Assembly: GCF_040115645.1 (NCBI RefSeq)
Contig: NC_089550.1
Location: 4,526,001-4,590,000, forward strand
From: Euwallacea fornicatus
Taxonomy: Eukaryota > Arthropoda > Insecta > Coleoptera > Curculionidae
Direction: 5' to 3'
Length of the DNA stretch: 64,000 nucleotides
The position numbers and the translations under genes are program-made. This document shows positions 12,008 to 24,000 of the stretch, one piece after another. Numbering within the stretch: position 1 is the stretch's first letter; each line of letters opens with the position of its first letter. Under the pieces are notes generated by a model. That model was given only the letters and a program-made list of their open reading frames with translations. It searched no databases and was not told the DNA's origin.

Positions 12008-15000
12008 GTAAGAGCCGCACTTGAAAAGCATTTTCACATAAATTTGTCAAGTAGAATTCCCAATTCGTCTGATCTCGTTTTGCCGTGCAATAAGCCAATC
12101 GTCGGGGCCTCAATCCCTTTTTGATCATCACCACGTTAAAGTCGATTTACGGCCAACGTCCAGGGAATTCTTAAAATCGCCTGTCATTTTTCTTGATAAC
12201 CGATCGTTTTATTGAGTTTAACTACAGCTGCTACGTACAGAAGGTTCAGTTTCGTGCTAGGAATTTTAGGATCGAAATTTCAGTTTGTTAGAGAGAACTG
12301 CGAATGAGTTTTGTTTAGCAATGGAACAAGGTTTCTTAAAATGTGTTGAAAATTACGGTCTAAATCGATATGTTCAATGTCTAGCAGTTGGGAAAAATTC
12401 ATTTCGCAACATGAGTTTTTAAATGAGTGCGCGCAAAAATTTCCTAACACTGGCGTACACATAGAGCGAAGTTGACGATTCAAACGAGCCTTATGGCCTG
12501 AAATAACTTCCGATATCTGGTGTATTGCTCTGAATATTTTTCGACATTACTGAAAACCCACAATCGCCGGTGAAAATTCACCCACATTTAAGTTTTTCAT
12601 TTGTTAACTGAATGACCTAAAAATCTCATTTTAGGCTGAAGGGAGCGGGACTGAGAAAAATTTGAGTCCGATCCATCAGTTTTTCGGGGAGAAGCGAGCG
12701 GAAATTTCTGCTGACTCCTAAAAGACATCAAACCTAATTAGATTCAATCAAGTTTTTGACTTCAATCAGCTGATTGAATGGTCTAGAATAATAGAAGAAA
12801 ATGGAAGGCAAGCTCGGTATAGAGCTAACCGATGTCAGGTTACTAGGACCCTACTTCAAACCAGACTATGCTTTGTCGGTTAAGTATGCTGTCAGGCACC
12901 ATAGGTCGTTGCCTAATTAGGAAAGTGGCGACTCTAGAATGTCTTGCAGAAACCAAGTTCCGACAACCAATTCTTGAGTTGTGACTATATCCCTCCCCCT
13001 GGCATCGCAACTTATAGTTAAGTACGTAACTTGTTGGGAAAACCGATACTTAAAATGAAACTATACCTTGTGAAAGGCAGTTTATTGTCATTTAGTTAGG
13101 AAACCGACGACTCCGGGGAGTCTTGTAGCCAAACCAACTCTTCAGATAAAACTATATACTATGAAAATATTTGCGTCAAATGTTGGATGGCCTATTGTGG
13201 ATTGACGATTTAAACTGGAAAAAAACCTTGGTCGCGACATTGAATGCAACTGGAAACCTCCCCTTATCGTCTGGTACTTTTCATTCGCTAACTTTCCTTC
13301 AAAATGTGAGTAAAACAATGTTGATTTTCGAGGTACATCAAAATTCGAATCAAAAACGAGAAATTTATGCGTGATCGATTTTCCAAGTAATAAAAACTCG
13401 TATCATAAACTGCGGTCAGTTAACAAAATGCCCTTTATTAAGAGGGCATGCAAACAGAGAAAAGAATCCCCAAAACAAAGTTGTTAATTGGGAAAGTTGA
13501 AGCAATCGCATCAGTTTGTCTGAACAAATATTTGCTTTGCTGGGCATGTGTTAAACGAAAAATAAGACATCGATGATCGCTTAGAAATAAAAATTATTTG
13601 GATCACAGTAGATTTCTCTTATTGTCATGCGGAGCGCGATTTACATTATGAAGCTCCCATTAGTGGTAATAAAACCAATGTTTATTGGATTCATAAAGTT
13701 TTATTATCCAGAAATCGGATCGTTATATACCCGAACTAACCTGAATTAACCAGCTCTAACTTTCCCCGTCTCCCCAACCACTGCAACATTAAAACCTTAA
13801 AAGCATTGCAACACATTTATAATTTTCATAAACCAGATGTTTATAAAAAATTCTTAAGCGCGTATAATTTAATTTAAAAAAGACATTTAATGCGTTTTTG
13901 ATTTTCGATGTTCAAATTTTCCGCCCTTATCTAGCTACCCCTACTATTTTTTTTATTTTCAAATGAAAAGATATCCATTGTAGTATATCGAATGAAAGGT
14001 TATTCAATAAAGGATACAATGGTATACTCAAAAATTGGATTTGTAATTTCTTTAAAATATATACACCCAAGTCCGTATCCCAAATAGATTAAAAGTGTTA
14101 ATCTTTGCTGCCCAGATGGATAATCCATACTTATTTCACTTTGAAAGAGGGTGAAAAAATGACAATAAGACGTAGAAACCCCAAATCATCTTCAAGGTAA
14201 CAATTTTTTAAATTCAAAATATTTTGGTTCTCATAAAATTCATTAGTAGTTTGATTCAGTTGTTGGGCATCTACCAAGGTTAGGATTAAAAAAAAAATCG
14301 TTTATCCGATAAGTGATAAATTGAAGCTTTAATATTTTTGGGAGGTGTGTCTCATATTTAATGACAAATATCCAAAGCGACCTATTGATAGAAGTGTAGT
14401 TTGTCGGACTAATTAAAAAAATTCAACAAACTTGAAGAGTAAAAACTGTTCCGAAATGTGAAAAACCTCGAACACCAACCGGTGGCGGTAAAGCACTAGA
14501 AATTCTTTTATTAATCGGCGAAAACCCCTTACAGTCTACTAGCAAACTTGATAATGAATTTGAAATATCTGCAAAATCAGTGAATAATCTTTTAAAACGA
14601 GAACAATTTCATCCATTCAAAATTTTCCTATTTTTCATGAAGGAAAACTTAAACAACGCATCATACTTGTACTCATTGCAAAGAAGAAATTTTTATCAAT
14701 CGCCTCAATTTTTCCTTGAGGAAACGAAGGACTAATAGCCAATAATATTGATTCCTACAAGATGGTGCACCACCACATTAGGTTATAGCTCTGAGAGAGT
14801 ATCTTGATCAAATTTTTCCTGAGAGAGGAATCGGTAGAAGAGACACAACCGAATGGCCGCTACGGCCTCCAGATCTGACACTCATCGATTTTTTTTTGGG
14901 TCACTTAAAAGGTTCTAATTACGAAAATAGACCACAAAATTTAGATGATTTAAGTCTTAAAATTCAAACACAATTAGAAGTAATAACAGAAGCAACAGTG

Positions 15001-18000
15001 GATAATTGCATAAAAGAGTTAGTGGAATGACTGAATCATTGTCAAATTGTTGCTGGACTCCAATTTCACCACTTATTTTAGGAAATTCAGTTTTGTTTGA
15101 TGCGATAGTGAGTTACTTTATTTTGTATCTAATAATTTTATTGTTTAAGGCAGCTGTAGATCCAATTCTAGTTTTGAGTATACCGTTATATCCTTTATTG
15201 TCATACCTTTCATACTGCGATGGAGACGTCTCCATTTGAAAATAAAAAGTTAGTAGGTGTAGCTGGACAGATGTGAAAATTCTGAACATCGAAAATAATG
15301 AAGCAAATTCCCTTTTTAAAATAGAATTTATGTTTAAGAATTTTTAAAAAACATCAGGTTTATGGAAGTTATAAACGTGTTGCAATACTTTTTAAAAGCG
15401 CTGTATATCTTTTACTCCTCAGATATAGCCATTGTAAATTTTTGAAATCCTCCCGTACGTGGAGGCAGTAATCCGGAAATAACTCATGAAATTGAACTAT
15501 TCTTACCGTGTGCTCACGAGCATATGATCAGGGAACGAAATGACACACCTCTCCTGATCCCTAGTCCTGATCCTGGCCTAAATTCGTATTAAGCCGCCAC
15601 CGACAAGAGCAATTTTAAACTCCACACAGATTCGGTTGGTCTTCAAATAGAGTTTTTCCCTATTGTCGGTCCAATTCTCCACGCTATATGCCAAGAAGGG
15701 TTGGCGGAATAGAACCAGGTTATTGCTGTCACTGCAGGGCCAATTCGATCCTAATTGGGAAACTTCCAAAGTGCATTCGGATTAATTATACTAAACGACA
15801 GTTAGGGACTTCGACATGTTACGGCTTCGACAAATAAGCATAACTCGTTTGCAAAGATTAATTCTGCTCGGACCCGCTTATGGCTCAGCGGGTTTTATTG
15901 CCCGTTACCGTTTGGATGCGATTTCATAGAGGAGGCATTAATCTGACGTAACTTTGTTTGCCTTGTGAAGTCCCGGACGTTTCTCTAGCAGCCGTATATG
16001 TAAGTCTTGGATTTGGGCAACACGTGTAGCCTTGTGCCGACTCAATAACAACAGTAAATTGAACGCGTTGTTCAAATTACTGGATGTAAGGCCGAGTGGC
16101 GCAAATTTCAGGCAGGCCGTTTCGGCATGATTACACGGCCTCACATAATTCCGTAATCACCGGCATTCAATTACGTTCCCTGAACTTGTGCCAATTACTG
16201 TAGTTGGGCGCCGGTTGCGCTGCCGCAGCTGTATGTTGCAGTTTCGCAGAGGCGTCCACCCAAATTAGGCTTAATATATCTAAGACATCGTAAATTGCCC
16301 TTCTGCAACCTTCTCTGTTTCATCGAATAATAATCGTCTAATAATGAGCATTACTCTGAGCAAACTTGTCTATGGGAGAATGAGCTATTTGCCATAGAAT
16401 CTCAATACCAGCTAATGCGCGTATGAACGGCTATTTGCCATCCATATATGTGCGTATCTGAATAGGAAACTGGCACAGCTGCGTCCAATAGTACATTAAG
16501 GATTAAATAATAAAACTAAATTAGTTCCAGCAGCCATGAATATTCATGAGAATACGTTTTTGGTTTATGGGGACTAATCCGTGTCTGAGACCTTCCTAAT
16601 CAGCATCAGCTCAATTATTCTTGCTTAGCTCTCCCTTTTTGAAAATGCCCGTCTACTAAATCTTCGTAATATAATTGGAACATAAACGTAGCAATATATT
16701 TTTTAGATAGTTAGCGACCATGTAATCCGCTTGGCACGCGGACTTAATACGCCGTGTGTAGATCTTAAGCTTCAGTCGACGATAAACAGAATCCGAAGAC
16801 CCTCTTTCCTCTTAGTCATTTCACACTCGAGCTACCCCGGGTCTGACCCAAACTTCACCCCGATAGACATGTAAGTTGGAGGTTGATCGAATAAATCATT
16901 GTCTAACTGATTTCGTAAACATTATTTCGGATTGAGGACTATGGATGTGGATAACATCAAACGAGTTTATTGGTAGAGACATATAGATACTGAAGGCATC
17001 ATTTCGGTCTTCCATTCAGTTTGATGCATCAGGGGAGTCTGAAGAACTGTTTAGGGCAGCAGTTACGGCAGCTAAGCATTTTCAACATTTTCACGCAAAA
17101 GCATAGTTTTTGCGGTTCGGGCACTCACTTGGTTGGTTCCACTTAGGTACTTAATTTTTTTAGTTACTGAACTGGTTATTCATACAGAGTGTCTCAAAAA
17201 AGCGCGCGACGCCATAACTCAGTTATTTATGAGCGGCTTTTGATGAATTAGAAACCAAATAAAGCTCTATTTTTCAGGCTATTGGGTAACGTCAAAGTTG
17301 TTTTTTCTTTCAACTCAAATTCTCCTGCTTCAGGTGGTCAACTTGAAGATTTCAATTAGAACTCCATATTTTTTTGCGTGTTTTGATGAAAAATACTTTT
17401 TCTGACTAATGATGCGTGACAAGTTAATGTTAAAGCAAACTTTAACTGAAAAAAATTTTAAAATTTAAACGATATGAGTTATGTAGCCATCAGTATCCTC
17501 ATGAGGTCATCTGCGTAATTCTGTGATCACCTGAATTTCGTTGCATCTCATCCTATTGTACCATCTCGTACAAAGACGCCTGGGGCCGTGGCACATGTGG
17601 CGCCCATATGATACCGAGTGGACAGGGGCGAAATAGAGCCGGCCTTAACTATTGGAATTACATCATTCTTCCTCATAATTTTTCGTGATGAGTTATGTCG
17701 TAAGAGAGATTATTGTAAATTAGTTCTTTAGTGCATCAAAAATAGAGTTGTTAGTGGCCAAAATTATCAATTGTCAATTTCGATAAATACGGTGTTAAAT
17801 GCAGAAGAAAAATTCTATTTGTAATATTCAAGCCAATGTATTAGTACGCAAAAAAAGAATTTTAAGCAAATTTTCCAGTTTAAAATTATTTTGACGTTAA
17901 CTTGTCATACATCGTCATATTCATAAAAAATATTTTCTCTAGAACTAATTCACAATAATCACCGCTGCAGCACAACTGCTCGCAGAAAATTATGAGGAAG

Positions 18001-21000
18001 AATGACGCGGTTCCAATAGAGTATCTTGTTCCTTCTCGGTGGGCATCACATGGATGCCAAGCGTCTTTGTACAAAATAACACAATAGGATGAGATGAAAT
18101 GAAATGCTGCTGACCACAAAATAACGCAAATGGCCCCATGAAAGTAGAGATGGTTACATAACTCACATTTTTGAATTTTTTTTTTTTTTTCAGTTAAAAA
18201 TTATATTTCAACATCAATTTGTTATATATCACTAAATTTGGAAAAATATTTTCTCTCAAAAAAAAAACTACGCAGTTCTCTTTGAAATTATGAAGTTCAC
18301 TCTTGAAGCAGACGAACTCAACTTTAAGAAAATCAACTTTGACTTTACTTACTACTCTGAAAAACATAATTTTATTTGGTTTTTAGTTCATCAAAACCCG
18401 CTCATAATTAAATGAGCTAGAGTTTCGCCCATTTTTTTTTTTTGAGGCATCATGTATCCTGGGCCAGGTTTTCAATGATAATTACAATAAGTCGTAATTT
18501 TCATGCCGGAATATCGTTTCTGTCTTTCCAATAATTTTCATAGACCAAAGAGTCTAAGTTGGCTTAAATTCGCGATATAATTTCTTTGATCCAGAAACGA
18601 GTTATGAGTTACAAAATGGAAAAAGTCAATTAAATCCTCCAGAATCACTTTTGCGAGCCAGGTAGTAAAAGTAGGCTTGGTTAAAATGAAAAACTTGGTC
18701 CATGGTAATTCAGCGATATCGATGTCCAATTAATGTCCGATGGACGTCCAATTCTTTTGTTGAATCCAATTCTTTGAAAAATGATCATCTGCTTACACCA
18801 ATCCGTATAAAGCGAAGACAATAGCCAACTCTGCACTGTTCTTCAACATAAAAAGGAAAAAAAAAGGACGGATATTGTTTCCTTGTGGCCCTCCAGAATG
18901 GCTTTTGACCGTCGATGCGGAAAGCTTTCCACGTCTTCGAATTTTACGATACGTTTTTATTTTACAAAAACACGAAAGGGATTGAATTTATATTGGGCGA
19001 ATTATCGTTACCCATGCACTTTCCACATTGTTTTTTATTGTAAAGGTGAAAGCGTTTCTGTTTGTTTTCGAATAGTATCTTTAGGGTCAACGATGAGGAG
19101 ATTACTAAACATGACCGGAACAGCGTTACGGTAAAGTTTTCCACTTGAGCTCTGGTTCTGAGCAGAACAATTTGTTCTCGACAGGTGCTGGGGATATTGT
19201 TCTGTACACTTATAAAGTTCTGCAACTCGTTTGCCTGATAAATTTGCGTTGACGGGCCGACCAGGAAATATGTAATAAAGTTCATAGTGGTTTATGATGT
19301 TTCAAATAAAACTTTCCGCTGGAGGGATTAAATATATCGCTCTTTCTTGTTTCAGCCCATTATTTTTACGAGACCCGCCGGTTTATCTTTTGAATTAGAT
19401 ACAAAGGCACTAGTTGCTCGTATCAAGCCAACACAGTACATGGATTATTCAAATTCCCTCACACATTTCCGTTGATTCAAATAATCTCGGCTTCATTTAT
19501 ACGCGAAATAATTTAAGAGCGACCAAGCTCATTCCGCAAACAATAAAGTTTATCCAATTAGATTAAAGGCAGAGCCTTCAACTTAAACTAGACGACACGG
19601 GACTGTGCAACTATGCAAGTTTCACTTCAATGTCTAATCCCATCCAGACAAACGAATTTCTCTTCTTGGCAAACGTCGCTCAGATCCGGGTTTATTTTGT
19701 TCTGTGTGAGGGAAATGAGGCAAAAAGATGCATATTTGCATAACATTTCGGCGAACGGGTATTATTCACTGGATTGCCGGGATAAATGAACGGAACTGGG
19801 TCGAATATATTTGTTGGAAAATTAGATTTTCGTTTGAAGACCCAAGTAGTTGCCTTTAACGAGATATTGTCCCAAGACGAACATCTTTATTGTCCCATTA
19901 AAACCACTCAAAACTGGAACAATTTACTCACGGCAATCAATACATTTTAATGTCGCGCCGTTATTACTACAACTCTAAAATTGATCGACCTTTTGGAAAT
20001 CCGATGATTATCTCGATCCTATAGGGGTAATCTCCGACACCCTGCAGACAGTCATCTTAAAAACCAAAAATGTGGGAATAATATGGAATGTGGCCTCACT
20101 TCTACTTCACGTTAGTTCGCTCGATTAAAATTTTTGAATAAACACTAGAAGGGACACTTTGGACCCGAAAGCTAAAACTGCAATATGTTTGCTTCTCCCA
20201 AGAAGTAACAAACTTCTCTGTGACGTGTCTCATCCCCAGCGTCACCGAGAAAAACCCCACCCTACCTACATCACTCAGGATCATGTTTGTTTTGTTCCAA
20301 ACAAAACTAAATGAAGCAAAAGAACGTTCTGTTTGCATATAATTTCAACGCAGATTTCTCCTCGGCTTTCCCAGGTATAGCCTCTCTCAAATATTTATTA
20401 GACCCGACGTCTCCTGGAGATTTCCAAATTGGCATCCAGTTTTCCATGTCACGGCCCTGAACTTTCGCCTATACGGTTCCATAACTTCGCCGAATACGAC
20501 ACGCATTTTTATGTTCCCGCATAACCCACAAAACGCTCACTAGTTTTTCAGGACAGCCGCAGTAAAATCCCCTAATCTAGGGGATACGCTTCTTGGTGGA
20601 AAATAATGGATGTAGAACACAGAAGGCTGATAGTGCCTCAGTATTATTTATTTACGTAAAGATAAGTGTTGATACACGAGCTGGCTTTAGTGAGCGAGGG
20701 AGGACCCAATCCGAAAAAAATTGATAAGCACATAAGAGATATTGGTTTCGAATGTAGAGAACTGTACGAACGATTTCCAATTATGTAATTAATGTTTTAA
20801 ACCTGAGTGATTTAATTTAGTAGGGCGCATGAGTTGAATGACCTTTGTTTTACCCCCAATACGCCCGAGGGTGAATACGAAATGACGGAACAACAAAAAT
20901 CCGCCCGGACATTGATGAGTCGCCCACAATGAGCTTCACAAAGCGCAATGTTACGTGCGATCCACTGCCCTTATCTCGTCCTTCCGTCCACCAATGGATT

Positions 21001-24000
21001 TATTAAACTTTACATTGTATGGCTCAAATGGCGAGGTTAAATGGGGGTAGTTGTCTTTTTATCGAGGTCTTTGTGCTTTATTTTATCACGCTCTCGCCAT
21101 TCTTTTTTGTTAAGTTTGCCTAATTTCAGCAAATCCCTTTCCCTTGAATGGTGCATCTGCAATCACTCCTTTTCGAATTCAATTTCAATACGAAGCGAAA
21201 CAATAAAAACCAAAGCAAATAACGTCCGCTATTAAAGTTCGTCCAATTTTGATTCCTTCTCCTCCACATTTGTTGGTTTAGTGTCGCCATCAAGCTTTAA
21301 ACGTCTCCGTTTTTATTCCGTCTTTGTGCATACCGATTTCCTATACAAAATATATAACCGTTCCACAAGTTTTACTATTGCATTACTTCGAAAATTGTTG
21401 CCCCAAAACTTTTTGGTTTTATACACGAAGTTTGAAAATATTCTTCCATTCGGTTGGTTACACTCCGATTGATTTTGTTTAAATATTTTTATGTCGATGT
21501 CCTTTCTGGAATTTGTTTTAATTTAGTTAAGGACCTGGAACAACTGTGAGCTGTTGAAGTTGGAGCAAGTTAAATGAACTGGCACGAGCCCGTGAATAAT
21601 CTTTCAGTTCCGGCATTATTAAATTTTCTTTTATAATTGGAAGAGCCATGAGAGTGCTCATACATGGCTGGTCGGCGTTCGTAGACCGGCTAATGATGTG
21701 TCGGCAATAAAAAAAAATCGCTCTTGCGTTCATGGATAGGACTTTGCTCATGCCTCAAGAGTTCCATATTGTTTTAAAACAACGTTTTAGGGAATAATAT
21801 GTAATATTTAAATGTCCTAATCGAAGTTGCGGGTGTCGTAAAGTTTCCTCTTCGCTAGAGTCTCCAATGCCGCTCATTGGGAGCTTCTCCAAATTAGCAA
21901 CCTTTGTGAGCCTATTTGCTCTATCAATTCTCTTTCGATGCAGCTCCTGGAGTTCCATTGATTTCCAATCAGAAACGATGAATCTTGCATTGGCCCATTT
22001 GGTTTGAGACGATGTTTGGTACCTGCTCCGCAGAAGCTGTACGTTTTCGAAAAGTTGTAGTTCGATTGCGTCCTTGGAAATACCACGTTGCATTCCACTT
22101 TTTTTTTTCATATCTGAGTTCCTGGTAAAATCCCTAGATACAATAAGCAACTCGGAATCCCCTTATTTATTTAGTAAAACTTCCGACTTTTTACCTGCAG
22201 ACTATCTAGCCTCATCCTGCAGAATTGAAAACTCCCGGGATTTGAACTTATGGTTTCCCTTTGTTAACGCATCCTGAAATTCTCATCTATACGACGACGT
22301 CTAATAAATGCCAACTTCCAGGGTTGTCTTAACGATAATAACCAAAACTTCGTGCATGTCCCTTTTATAATTCGAGCTATATAACTTTATAACGTTATAT
22401 CCGTAGTGAAAAGACACCTAAGAGATTAATTTGGGCCCAACAAAAACCTAATCTTAGTTTAAGCTTAATTTTCGAAATTGTTATGCAAGTTTCGACAAAG
22501 GTGCGGGCTTCGCTTAATCTCAATAACGAAGATAACTGATCCCAAGTACAAAATTAACCGGGTAAAAAATGATGTTGAAGTGTGTTGTACATTTTTCTTG
22601 GAGGGTAATTTGGGAAATATTTCGTCGAGTTAAGATGCAATTCTTAGGATAATTTCTCTTCATTACGAACAAATAAGTTCTTTTTCATTTCCATCGGAAA
22701 AGACCATTAACAGAGGAACTATTCCAGTATCTCCAACTTTTCTCGGCTCAAAGGACAAAAGAAGTTGGGAGTTAAACTGTCTGGTAAAATTCAACGATTA
22801 TGGTTTTCTATTGTCCACATACCTTAAACGATCCTTTCGAGGTATTTCGTAAATGTAAATCCATTTGGAAGTCATATGAGAAGTTCAGCTCGTATAATTA
22901 GCCAACTTACTACATTAGAACGGCTGCCTTGGCTCTCTGCTTTCCTGCTCGCAATCATACCAAAAGTTATTTTACAGAGTAATTTCCGTACAATCTGGGT
23001 CGGCAAAATTTACCTAATTATCTTTAACTTTGCCGCGTTTAGGAATTTAAATATTTGAAAGATAAGGTTTAATTTAGTGTACTCAGGACGATAGTTAAAG
23101 CTTCTTATTATGCGAAATATTGAGCACCGCAGTTTCGTATTACGAAGTAATGAGATCGGGCTATAGCTGTAGTCGAATTGAAGTCTATTGCAGCCGGATA
23201 TTTCCCTCTAAATTCGTCGTGACTGACGAGGGAGGGGGAGGGGAGTCGAGGAATAAGATGATCATAGGTGCTTTATGCACTTGATTATCGACGTTCGGTT
23301 AGTTCAGGTTAGTTGTTTGATCGTCATTTTCTTGCTTGCAGGTCAGCTGACAGATCCGATGTACAGCGGACGCAGAAGTTATGTCCGGGTGTGTTTGCGG
23401 GGGGCCAAAAAAAGCGACCAGCTACGCGAAAAGTGGCAATTTGATATTCTAACGTTTTAGATTTGAAGTTATCTGTCCACTGGGGATTTATTTGATTCAT
23501 CCCAAAAGATGTATTTTCATGGCAAAATTCCCTGAAGTGAGTGGTGGTCTAGAGGCACCTGGTCTTACACTGAATAATTCATAACCCCCGAGAGGCAGGG
23601 TTTTGCAGGTCGTCATTGCATTCCCAATCAATTCTTATGATCTTCGCAATTGAATTATTCTTCGGTAACTCTTACTTACTTACGAAGGGTTAATCAAATG
23701 CCCTCATATCTAGGACTATTGCTATGTTCGTAGGGGTGTTGTTTAACGCTTCCGAAAGAAGAAGATCACTTCCTCTGACGAAACAACGATCTGTGTTGGC
23801 AGCACCAAAATTCGCATACACGTCACGCCTCTTAACCCTTCATTTAAATATTTTACCGCTTTTTTGTCGAAATAACCTCCTGTTAATTAGCATTACATGT
23901 AACGGCCTCATTTTCTGGATGTACAATGATAGGTAAAACGAGCCCATCCCCGCATTCGTAACTTTTCAGTTTCAGGCACGTCTACGACCTTTTTATTTTA

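Larger units (their letters stand above)
13797..15397 (+). mobile_element. 1.6-kb DNA transposon with about 250-bp terminal inverted repeats
   Basis: The left end (TTAAAAGCATTGCAACACAT at 13797) and right end (reverse complement TTAAAAAGTATTGCAACACG, ending about 15397) begin a long diverged inverted repeat. The match continues inward through CATAAACCAGATGTTT, TTTTCGATGTTCA, TTTATTTTCAAATG and AATAAAGGATACAATGGTAT to about 14060 on the left and 15150 on the right. A mariner-like transposase relic sits between. Both termini start TTAA, which may reflect a TA- or TTAA-type target (inference). Confidence 0.5.
17182..18457. mobile_element. Foldback (long inverted repeat) element
   Basis: The sequence from 17182 (atacagagtgtctcaaaaaa) to about 17732 is the diverged reverse complement of about 17940-18457 (which ends ttttttgaggcatcatgtat). 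Clear paired blocks are TATGAGCGG-x-TTTTGATGAA, AAACCAAATAAA, GAGTTATGTA, GATGAGATG/CATCTCATCCTATTGT, CATTCTTCCTCATAATTTT and GATTATTG-x-AATTAGTTCT. About 200 bp of unpaired loop lies in the centre. No transposase is encoded. The ends resemble those of insect nonautonomous mariner-type elements. Confidence 0.5.

Noticed and set aside
23228..23244. G-rich run near 23230
   Set aside because: Only three G-runs of three or more occur, short of the four-run quadruplex pattern.
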